From contig JACRGR010000070.1 in NCBI GenBank assembly GCA_016212275.1, positions 1 to 58,277 on the forward strand: a stretch of 58,277 nucleotides of DNA, given 5' to 3'. A program made the translations under genes and the position numbers. The notes under the pieces were generated by a model. It was given only the letters and a program-made list of their open reading frames with translations. It did no database searches and was not told the DNA's origin. This stretch comes from Nitrospinota bacterium (GTDB taxonomy: Bacteria > Nitrospinota_A > UBA7883 > JACRGQ01). Shown here in pieces: positions 1-6,830 of the stretch. Position 1 is the first letter of the stretch. Each line of letters starts with the position of its first letter.

Positions 1-267
1 GAGGATCGAAGACTGCTCGGAGAGCGCGCCTTCAGCGGTGTTTATGAGGCTGATGCCGTCATTGGCGTTCCGCGACGCCTGGTTGAGCGACCGTATCTGC
101 CCGCGCATGCCTTCCGAAATGGAAAGGCCCGCCGCGTCGTCAGCCGCTTTGTTGATCCTCAAACCGGACGAAAGTTTTTCGAGGCTTCCGCCGAGGTTTG
201 CGTTGTTATTTCCCAAATTCCTTTGGGCGTTGGTGGAAAACAGGTTGTTGTAAATTCTCAGGGCCAT
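1..267 (-). CDS. fliC: Flagellin, N-terminal part (gene continues off the left edge)
   Basis: The first 89 codons of a flagellin, the filament subunit exported through the flagellar type III system. The reading frame starts [19 protein letters not shown] and contains the D0/D1 hallmark [20 protein letters not shown] near residues 31-50, followed by the conserved [14 protein letters not shown] segment. The ATG at 267 is preceded by a strong AAGGAGGAACTGACA ribosome binding site, so the start is secure. The variable and C-terminal domains lie outside the window. I could not find a convincing sigma-28 or sigma-54 box in the upstream gap. Confidence 0.96.
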   Translation of the reverse strand, partial: MALRIYNNLFSTNAQRNLGNNNANLGGSLEKLSSGLRINKAADDAAGLSISEGMRGQIRSLNQASRNANDGISLINTAEGALSEQSSIL

Positions 268-612
268 TGTCAGTTCCTCCTTGAATTCGTTGGTGCGGCA
301 TCCTTGCCGTCTTTTAGGGTTTTATTACGGTTTTTCTCTTACGCCTTGTTCTACTTTGTCATCCTGATTCCAGTCCTCCTATCCCAAACAGTTTTTATTT
401 CCATGCCCCTTGCGGGGCGTTGTCTCATGCTTACTCTTTTCGTCCCGCCGGGAAAATACCTAAAGGGAAAATTTTGCCGCTCGACCTTCTTTCCGCCATT
501 TGACCTCATTCGGTAATGAATGTTATAAACTATGGAAATTGCCGGATTTACGGCCCATTTTCCTGTGGTTCGGTTTTTTCAGACAATGGGAAGGAAGCGT
601 TAATAAGAAGAT
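268..612. other. Intergenic gap between flagellin and diguanylate cyclase
   Basis: No supported gene. The strand-divergent genes on either side mean this gap holds both 5' regions. On the plus strand a sigma-70-like promoter sits at 500-529. A 5-bp GCCCC/GGGGC hairpin with a TTGC loop lies near 405-418. On the minus side I see the flagellin ribosome binding site but no clear flagellar sigma-factor box. Confidence 0.6.
500..529 (+). promoter_or_regulatory. Sigma-70-like promoter for the diguanylate cyclase
   Basis: TTGACC at 500-505 (5/6 to consensus) and TATAAA at 524-529 (5/6) are separated by 18 bp. Transcription would begin near 536, about 77 bp before the ATG at 613. Called by eye, without experimental support. 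Confidence 0.5.
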
Positions 613-1890
613 ATGTCCAATATCCTATTGGTGGAAGACTCGCCCCAGGTCGCCAGATCGGTAAAAAAGGAACTGGAAGGGGGCTACCTGCACAAGGTGG
701 CGGTTGCCGCCAGCTTGGCCGAAGCGCGAAAAGCGCTGGAAACGGGGAAGGACGGTTTTTCCCTCGCCATTGTTGATTGCAAGCTCCCCGACGCCCCCGA
801 AGGGGAAGCGGTGGCGTTCGTGGCTTCGCTGGACATCCCGGTACTCGCCATGACGCTTTCCTATGACGGCGTGATGCGCGGGAAAATCCTTTCCGCCGGA
901 GTGGTGGATTACGTCTTGAAACGAAGGCCGGAATTTGTAAAGACCGTGGCGCTGGAGGCGGACCGGATACTGAACCGGAACGGCGGCAAGGTGCTGGTGG
1001 TGGATCCCCGGCCAGAATCCCGCGCGAAAACCCGGCGTCTGCTGGAGGCGGCGCGCTTTTCCGTGCTGGAAGCGGGAGGCGAGGATGAGGCGATGGAAGT
1101 GCTCTCGCACAATCCGGACGCCAAGGCGGCGCTGGTGGAGGCCGAACTGCCCAACGGCGACGGGTTTCAACTGGTCGGGCGCATACGGACCATTTACAGT
1201 TGGCACGCGCTCCCGGTCATAGGAATGTCGTCCCACGGCGAGGTATCTCCTGTTTTCCTCAAGAATGGCGCAAACGATTTCCTTGTCCACCCGTTTCAGC
1301 GGGAGGAGCTGTACAGCCGGCTTTCATTGAATATCGAGCTTGCCGAGCAGTTCCTGGCCCTTCGCCGGGCGCACCACACCGATTTCCTGACGCAGTTGCC
1401 GAACCGCAACCACTTTTTCGAACTGGCCCAAAAGCTGTACGAGAACTCGCGGCGCGACAACATTGGCGTTACCGTGGCTCTATTGGACATAGACCGCTTC
1501 CGCGAAGTGAACGGCAAACACGGGCACAAGGCGGGGGACGCTGTGCTCAAGCAGTTGGCGGGCATTTTCCGCACCGGTATAAGGAAGTCGGACATGGTGT
1601 GCCGGTTCGGGGGTGAGGAGTTCTGCTTCATGATGACGAACGTGAGCGAAGAGTGGATGCACACCACGTTTGAGAAACTCCGGAAGAAGGTGGAGGACAG
1701 TCCCATCCAATATATGGGCAAACCCTGCAAGGTGACGGTCTCCATCGGGGCCACGAGCAGGCTGGGGAAAACGCTGGAGGAAATGGTGCGCCGCGCGGAC
1801 GAACTGCTCCACCAGGCCAAGACCGGCGGGCGCAACCGCACGGTGATAGACGCGCCCGCCCCCGCCGCCAAGCGGAAGAAACAGGTTTGA
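613..1890 (+). CDS. Response regulator diguanylate cyclase (REC-REC-GGDEF)
   Basis: A 425-residue PleD-like protein that should make cyclic di-GMP from two GTP. Receiver 1 (about 1-120) has the acidic pocket VEDS and the phospho-acceptor Asp55 in DCKLP. Receiver 2 (about 125-245) keeps the fold, but the acceptor position is Glu176 (EAELP), so it is probably not phosphorylated and may mimic or only transmit the signal. The GGDEF domain (about 250-410) has an intact GGEEF active site at 331-335. RKSD at 322-325, five residues upstream, fits the RxxD product-inhibition I-site. No partner kinase is adjacent. No membrane segment is visible, so it should be cytoplasmic. Confidence 0.93.
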   Translation: MSNILLVEDSPQVARSVKKELEGGYLHKVAVAASLAEARKALETGKDGFSLAIVDCKLPDAPEGEAVAFVASLDIPVLAMTLSYDGVMRGKILSAGVVDYVLKRRPEFVKTVALEADRILNRNGGKVLVVDPRPESRAKTRRLLEAARFSVLEAGGEDEAMEVLSHNPDAKAALVEAELPNGDGFQLVGRIRTIYSWHALPVIGMSSHGEVSPVFLKNGANDFLVHPFQREELYSRLSLNIELAEQFLALRRAHHTDFLTQLPNRNHFFELAQKLYENSRRDNIGVTVALLDIDRFREVNGKHGHKAGDAVLKQLAGIFRTGIRKSDMVCRFGGEEFCFMMTNVSEEWMHTTFEKLRKKVEDSPIQYMGKPCKVTVSIGATSRLGKTLEEMVRRADELLHQAKTGGRNRTVIDAPAPAAKRKKQV

Positions 1891-1914
1891 ATCGTTCCCG
1901 GACTTTTTAGCCGT

Positions 1915-3315
1915 TCACCGCCCCAGGGCTTCCTCGATGGTTTTGAATTCGTCCAAGGCGGCTTCGAGTTGCTCAACGATCTCGGCGGCGAGGATTGCGG
2001 GATCGGGAAGGTTGTCCGCGTCCTCCAGGCTTTCGTCCTTCAGCCAGAAGATGTCCAGGTTCACTTTGTCGCGGGCGATCAGGTCGTCGTAGGAAAACTT
2101 CTTGAATCGTTCGCTCTCTTTCCGCTTGGAGCGGTCGGCGGCATGGTAGGACCTTTTGAAGTCGTCAAGGGCCGCGTCCTTCAGCTTGTTCTCTTTCAGG
2201 GTGAAGTGCATATTGGTGCGGAAATCGTAGATTCACAGTTCCTTTGTCCACGGTTTCTCGCTGGCGGGCTTGCGGTCGAAGAAAAGGACGTTCGCCTTCA
2301 CCCCCGGCGCGTAAAAGATGCCGGTCGGCAACCGCATCAGGGTATGCACGTCGCACCTGCTTAAAAGCTGTTTGCGCACGGTCTCCCCCGCGCCCCCCTC
2401 GAAAAGCACGTTGTCCGGCACCACCACGGCGGCGCTCCCGCCCATCGTCAACATGCTCACCACATGCTGAACGAAGTTAAGCTGTTTGTTGCTGGTGGTG
2501 GCCCAAAAGTCGTCCCGCTCGTAGATCATCTTGTCCTGTTGCTTTTCGCCGTTCTCGCCCACGATGGTCACACTGCTCTTTTTCCCGAACGGGGGATTGG
2601 TCAGCACCATCTCCACCTCTTCGGCCGGTTTTCCGCGCAGGGCGTCTTTGCATTCCACCGGGCTTTCGTCGCCGCCGAGGCCGTGCAGGTAGAGGTTCAT
2701 GGCGCATAGCCGCACCACGCCGTCCACGATGTCCACCCCGCGCAGGGCTTTTTCCCGCAGGTGGCGGGCGGCCCCTTTATCCAGTTTCTGGTGTTTTTCG
2801 ATGTAATCGTATGCGGCAAGCAGAAACCCGCCGGTGCCTCACGCGGGGTCGGCTATCACCATGCCGGTTTTGGGGCGCATCACCTCCACCATCGCGCGGA
2901 TGAGCGGGCGCGGGGTGAAGTACTGGCCCGCCCCGCCTTTCACGTCGGTGCTCATGCTTGACCAGTCTTCCTTGCCGATCATGTTTATCAGATGGGCAAG
3001 TTTGGCGGGGTCGCTTATCTTGTTTTGCGCTTTTTTGAAGATGACGCCGAGCAGGCCGGGATACTTGCCCAACGCCTCGAGGGTGTGGCGGTAATGGGCT
3101 TCCAGATCGTCGCCGTCCTTTTTCGCAAGGTTCTTCCACTGGTAGTCTTTGGCTATTTTTACGTCCTTCCCCTGTTCCATCCGCTCCTGGGCCATCTTCA
3201 GGAAGATGAGGAAGGTGATCTGTTCTACATAGTCGCCGTAGGAAAGGCCGTCGTCGCGCATGACGTTGGCGTAGTTCCACACCTTTTGGACAATGGCGGC
3301 GCTGTTCTCGGTCAT
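1915..3315 (-). pseudogene. hsdM: Type I restriction-modification DNA methyltransferase HsdM, interrupted by two in-frame TGA codons
   Basis: The frame runs for about 467 codons without a shift and reads as HsdM, an AdoMet-dependent adenine methyltransferase. It has an N-terminal helical domain (MTENSAAIVQKVWNYANVMR), motif I IADPA-x-GTGGF, and the catalytic motif IV NPPFGKK. Two nonsense codons break it. The TGA at 2839-2841 occupies the Cys position of motif I (DPACGTGG in relatives). The TGA at 2233-2235 occupies what is normally Trp in KELWIYDFRTN. The 3' part (1915-2232) still reads as the HsdM C-terminus. Many other genes here stop normally at TGA, so this looks like decay, or sequencing error, rather than recoding. 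No hsdR is in the window and only a fragment of hsdS remains. Confidence 0.88.
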
Positions 3316-3347
3316 TTACACCTTCCGGACAAAATAGTTTCCCCTTA

Positions 3348-3692
3348 TCAGGAAGGGAATTCGGTTTTGAGGATACGCTCAACCTTTTCTTTTAGATCGG
3401 GCGCGTTATGGGTGGCCGCCGTCCATGCTATTCCCAAATCAACCCCGAAATAGCCATGGACGGCTATATTGCGGAAAGCAGACATTTTGGCCCGCTCGAT
3501 TTCCGGGTACTTTATCTTGGTATCCTTGGAAATCTTCGAGGCGGCTTCGCCGATGATCATGAGTTTATAAAGCACCGCGCTTTTCATTTTATCGTCGTCC
3601 AAAAACTGTTCCATGGTGGCGCCCGATATGAATCCGCTTATGGCTTTGGCGGCCTCGATAATATCCACAAGATAAAGCTTTTCACGCCGCAT
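3348..3692 (-). CDS. hepT: HepT-type HEPN toxin (DUF86 family)
   Basis: A 114-residue HEPN protein, MRREKLYLVDIIEAAKAISG onward, with the RNIAVHGY segment matching the Rx4HxY motif of HepT ribonuclease toxins. In characterised pairs the cognate MNT antitoxin neutralises HepT by AMPylating the motif tyrosine. The ATG at 3692 overlaps the end of mntA by 11 bp, which argues for coupled translation and against a longer start at 3809. The antitoxin-first order is usual for this type VII system. All key residues are present, so it should be active, unlike the HEPN copy at 4584-4788. Confidence 0.9.
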   Translation of the reverse strand: MRREKLYLVDIIEAAKAISGFISGATMEQFLDDDKMKSAVLYKLMIIGEAASKISKDTKIKYPEIERAKMSAFRNIAVHGYFGVDLGIAWTAATHNAPDLKEKVERILKTEFPS

Positions 3693-3984
3693 AGAAAACC
3701 TTCGAGCTATCCAGTATCTCGTCCCTAATGACCGGATTAAGCCCGTTCTTTGATACAAGGTCAACTTTACGGCCAAGCAATTCCGCAAGCTCGATTTGCA
3801 TCCCGGCAAACTCCAAGAAACCTATCTTGGCGTCCGGCTGGAACTCGACGAGGAAGTCTATATCGCTGTCGGCGGTAAAGTCGTCGCGCACCGCGGAGCC
3901 GAAAACGGAAAGCTCCCGCACCTGATGCCGTTTGCATATCTCGGCGATGGCCTCTTGCGGCAGTTCAATCTTTATTCCGTTCAT
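3682..3984 (-). CDS. mntA: MntA-type nucleotidyltransferase antitoxin
   Basis: A 100-residue minimal nucleotidyltransferase carrying the GSx10DxD signature: GSAVRDDFTADSDIDF. The family transfers AMP from ATP onto the HEPN toxin. The ATG at 3984 has a good AAAGGAG ribosome binding site. That site overlaps the stop codon of the hsdS remnant at 3999-4001, so the pair sits inside the decayed type I restriction locus, between the hsdS fragment and the hsdM pseudogene. Confidence 0.92.
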   Translation of the reverse strand: MNGIKIELPQEAIAEICKRHQVRELSVFGSAVRDDFTADSDIDFLVEFQPDAKIGFLEFAGMQIELAELLGRKVDLVSKNGLNPVIRDEILDSSKVFYAA

Positions 3985-3998
3985 TATTATTCGCTCCT

Positions 3999-4208
3999 TT
4001 ACCGTGCGCCTATTTTAGCTCTTTTACGCGGCTTGGGGGAGCGGCCCTCGCTTTTTCGTTTGGATGTCTGTCCCTCTGACCGTTCGGCGCGGATGCGCGC
4101 GAGGAGTGCGCTTGCCGGTTCGTCGTCCGGGTCCTGCGGCGCCAGCTTCCCCCCCCCCCATAGCAGGTAATATGCTTCTGCCCAAGTATAACAACAAAAT
4201 GGATGAGT
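3999..4208 (-). pseudogene. hsdS: Remnant of HsdS (type I restriction specificity subunit), C-terminal tail only
   Basis: In this minus-strand frame the segment ends with PQDPDDEPASALLARIRAER followed by a basic Lys/Arg-rich tail and a TAA at 3999-4001. That is the characteristic C-terminus of HsdS subunits. The frame stays open upstream only to the TGA at 4209-4211, and no target-recognition domains are left. A run of 11 G (minus strand; C at 4149-4159) lies within the open segment. The other two frames of this stretch give no recognisable protein. Identification rests on the tail motif and on the adjacent hsdM pseudogene. Confidence 0.62.
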
Positions 4209-4273
4209 TCATTCATAACTCCTTCGTTATCCCGGTGCTTGCCCCCGGATGTGATTCCCCCTATAGTCTAGGC

Positions 4274-4597
4274 ATGAATGCGCTGGTGCAGAAGGTCGCG
4301 GAGACCCTTGCGCGGGAAGCCGCGCCGGAGAAGATAATTCTTTTTGGTTCCCATGCCACGGGAGACGCCAAGGCTGAATCCGATATCGACCTGCTGGTGG
4401 TGGAGTCCGGCGAGTTCGGCGGCGGGAAAAGCAGACGCAAGGAACTGGTGCGTTTGTCACGGGCGGTCGCCGAATTCCCCGTCCCTATAGACCTCCTCAT
4501 CTATTCAAGGCGGGAAGTGGAGCAATGGAAGACTTCGGTGAACCATGTGGTGGCGCGGGCCATGCGCGAGGGCAAGGTGTTGTATGAAAGACCTTGA
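4274..4597 (+). CDS. Nucleotidyltransferase-domain protein (MNT antitoxin-like)
   Basis: A 107-residue protein beginning MNALVQKVAETLAREAAPEK. It contains the nucleotidyltransferase signature FGSHATGDAKAESDIDLLVV and a later acidic/hydrophobic strand PIDLLIYS, so the three catalytic acidic residues are present. I take the ATG at 4274 rather than the upstream in-frame starts because homologous proteins begin close to the first helix. It belongs to an MNT/HEPN pair, but its HEPN partner immediately downstream (4584-4788) is broken. It may therefore be an orphan antitoxin. Confidence 0.85.
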   Translation: MNALVQKVAETLAREAAPEKIILFGSHATGDAKAESDIDLLVVESGEFGGGKSRRKELVRLSRAVAEFPVPIDLLIYSRREVEQWKTSVNHVVARAMREGKVLYERP

Positions 4598-4788
4598 ACG
4601 CGCTGATGATGCTGGATTTGGCCAAGAGTGATTTTAAGGCGCTTCATTTTTTTGACCTCGTGGGGTACAACGCATTCGCGGTGCAGTTCCGCTATGAATC
4701 GTCCGCTACCGACGAGGCCATTGACCGGGAAGAAGCTCTCCGCGCCATCGGTGATTTGATAGGCAAGGTTGAACTGCTGTTGCGGTAG
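4584..4788 (+). pseudogene. HEPN-domain toxin partner, frameshifted and with its core deleted
   Basis: The ATG at 4584 overlaps the end of the nucleotidyltransferase gene and starts MKDLERA, the usual beginning of this HEPN family. That frame stops after 15 codons. The continuation is in the next frame (from about 4603): LMMLDLAKSDFKALH, then directly FFDLVGYNAFAVQFRYES. In intact relatives some 40-50 residues, including the catalytic Rx4-6H stretch, separate these two pieces. The gene therefore shows one frameshift plus an internal deletion of the active centre. About 64 residues could still be made from a TTG at 4594. Confidence 0.75.
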
Positions 4789-4855
4789 CGTTGCGATTTC
4801 CAAATCTCCCCTTCGTGCGTGGTGTCCCCAACCAAAAATACGTTAGAATGAACGG

Positions 4856-6064
4856 ATGGCGAAAAGAATGCTTTTGGGGGTCACGGGCGGGATAGCCGCG
4901 TACAAAACCCCGGACCTCGTGCGGCTCCTTATAAAGAAGGGGTTCGACGTGCGCGTGGCGATGACCAAGAACGCCGAACAGTTCGTCACCCCCGTTTCGC
5001 TCCGCTCGGTATCCGGCCACCGGGTGCTGACCGCCGACTGGGACACGCAGGAAGACCCCTTCGACCACCTGAACGTGGGGGCGGGGCTTTCCGTGGCGCT
5101 CATCGCGCCCGCCACCGCCAACTTTTTGGGGAAACTGGCGCACGGCGTGGCGGACGACCTGTTGCTCACCACCGTGCTTGCGCTTGAGTGTCCGCTGTAC
5201 GTCGCCCCGGCAATGAACCCGCGGATGTACGCCAATCCGGCGGTGCAAGAGAATATCAAGACGCTCACTGCGCGCGGGATCACAGTGATTCCCCCTTCCG
5301 CGGGGGCGATGGCGTGCGGCGACGAAGGCGAGGGGCGGCTTCCCGCGCTGGAAACGCTGGTGGCGCTGATGGAAAAAGCGGCGGGTTTGAACGCCGACCT
5401 TTCGGGCAAAAAGATCATCGTAACCGCCGGTCCCACCGAGGAGCCGATAGACGCGGTGCGCTTCATTTCGAACCGTTCGTCCGGGCGGATGGGGGTGGCG
5501 ATAGCCGAGGCGGCGCGCGAGCGCGGCGCGGAAGTGACGCTGATCCACGGGCCGCTTGCGGTGCCAGTGCCGGACAATATGACGGACGTGCCGGTGCGCA
5601 CGGCCAAAGAGATGCTGGACGCGCTGACGGAACGCTTCGCCGCGTGCGACATGCTGGTGATGGCCGCGGCGGTCTCCGATTTCCGTCCCGCCCGCGTGTC
5701 GGACGCGAAAGTGAAAAAAAACGGCGCGGAGCTTTCCATTGCGCTGGAGCCGAACCCGGACATTCTGGAGCGGCTGGGGCGGATGAAAGGGGGGCGGGTG
5801 ATAATCGGTTTTGCCGCTGAAACGGAGAACCTATTGGCCAACGCGCGCGAAAAGCTGATGAAGAAAAATCTGGATCTCATCTGCGCCAACGACGTAAGCC
5901 GGAGCGACATCGGCTTCGACAGTGCATATAATGAAGTGCATATCATCGGACGCGCGGGGGAGCCGGTACTCCTTGGGCGCATGGAAAAGCGGGCGCTTGC
6001 CCACCGGATACTCGACGAGGCCGTGAAACTTCTTCCCCCCTCCCGCGCGGCGGCGCAGGGCTGA
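4856..6064 (+). CDS. coaBC: Bifunctional phosphopantothenoylcysteine decarboxylase / phosphopantothenate-cysteine ligase
   Basis: A 402-residue enzyme for two consecutive steps of coenzyme A synthesis: CTP-dependent joining of cysteine to 4'-phosphopantothenate, then FMN-dependent decarboxylation to 4'-phosphopantetheine. The N-terminal CoaC half starts LLGVTGGIAAYKTPDLVRLL, has the substrate-recognition segment APAMNPRMY and the catalytic-Cys flap ACGDEGEGR. The C-terminal CoaB half begins at KKIIVTAGPTEEPIDAVRFI with SNRSSGRMG and the dimer/nucleotide strand IIGFAAET. Length is normal for the family. No operon partner is obvious; the uracil-DNA glycosylase gene follows after 22 bp. Confidence 0.96.
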   Translation: MAKRMLLGVTGGIAAYKTPDLVRLLIKKGFDVRVAMTKNAEQFVTPVSLRSVSGHRVLTADWDTQEDPFDHLNVGAGLSVALIAPATANFLGKLAHGVADDLLLTTVLALECPLYVAPAMNPRMYANPAVQENIKTLTARGITVIPPSAGAMACGDEGEGRLPALETLVALMEKAAGLNADLSGKKIIVTAGPTEEPIDAVRFISNRSSGRMGVAIAEAARERGAEVTLIHGPLAVPVPDNMTDVPVRTAKEMLDALTERFAACDMLVMAAAVSDFRPARVSDAKVKKNGAELSIALEPNPDILERLGRMKGGRVIIGFAAETENLLANAREKLMKKNLDLICANDVSRSDIGFDSAYNEVHIIGRAGEPVLLGRMEKRALAHRILDEAVKLLPPSRAAAQG

Positions 6065-6086
6065 ACCGCGAAAAATTGGGGGGCCG

Positions 6087-6830
6087 ATGAAAGACGCCGT
6101 GACTTATTTCAAATACCTCAAGACCATAGGGGTGGAGTATGTGGAACCATCGCCCGCCACCGTTCAAGCGTTGATCCCCGCCGAACAGAAACCCGCCGCC
6201 GCTCCGCCGTCCGCGGCTTCCGCGCCGAAGAAAGAGGAACCGGCAATCGTTAGTGATAAAGAGGCCAAGCTCGCGGAGCTGGCCGCGAAGGTGACCAAGT
6301 GCAAAAAATGCCCGCTCCACAAGACGCGCACGCAAACGGTGTTCGGGAGCGGCAACCCAAACGCGGAGATCATGTTCGTGGGCGAGGCGCCGGGCGCGGA
6401 TGAAGACGAGCAGGGCCTGCCTTTCGTGGGGCGCGCCGGAAAAACGCTGACGAAGATGATAGAGGAACCGCGCGTGCTGGGCATGAAGCGCGAAGAGGTG
6501 TACATCGCCAACGTGCTCAAGTGCCGTCCGCCGAACAACCGCCCGCCGGAACCGGGCGAGGTGGCCCATTGCGAAGGGTTTTTGAAAGAGCAGATCGCCT
6601 TGATACGTCCAGCGTTCATCTGCGCGCTGGGAGCGCACGCGGCACACACGCTATTGAAGACCAACGAGCCTATCGGCAGGCTCCGCGGCAAGTGGTTTGA
6701 CTACGAAGGGGTGCCGCTGATCGCCACCTACCACCCGTCTTTCCTGAACCGGAGTCCGGAGTACAAGAAAGAGGCGTGGAAAGACCTGTTGATGTTGAAA
6801 GATGCGTACCAAAATCGCCGCGCGCGCTAA
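6087..6830 (+). CDS. Type-4 (Fe-S) uracil-DNA glycosylase
   Basis: A 247-residue glycosylase that should remove uracil from DNA as the first step of base excision repair. After a linker rich in Pro and Ala (about 30-55) the catalytic domain has the family-4 pattern. Four Cys ligands for a 4Fe-4S cluster fit Cys72 and Cys75 (CKKC), Cys146 (LKCRPP) and Cys162 (AHCEGF). Motif A is [20 protein letters not shown] and motif B is TYHPSFL. Its last 29 bp overlap the start of the PBP1A gene, which suggests co-transcription. Confidence 0.95.
   Translation: MKDAVTYFKYLKTIGVEYVEPSPATVQALIPAEQKPAAAPPSAASAPKKEEPAIVSDKEAKLAELAAKVTKCKKCPLHKTRTQTVFGSGNPNAEIMFVGEAPGADEDEQGLPFVGRAGKTLTKMIEEPRVLGMKREEVYIANVLKCRPPNNRPPEPGEVAHCEGFLKEQIALIRPAFICALGAHAAHTLLKTNEPIGRLRGKWFDYEGVPLIATYHPSFLNRSPEYKKEAWKDLLMLKDAYQNRRAR

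Noticed and set aside
268..500. Sigma-28 or sigma-54 promoter for the flagellin gene
   Set aside because: The nearest candidates (TAAAAGAC...GCCG with wrong spacing; CGGCAAGGATGCCGCA lacking the TT of the -12) match too poorly.
1915..3315. TGA recoded as selenocysteine or tryptophan in hsdM
   Set aside because: One TGA replaces Cys and the other Trp, so no single recoding explains both, and many intact genes in the window end at TGA.
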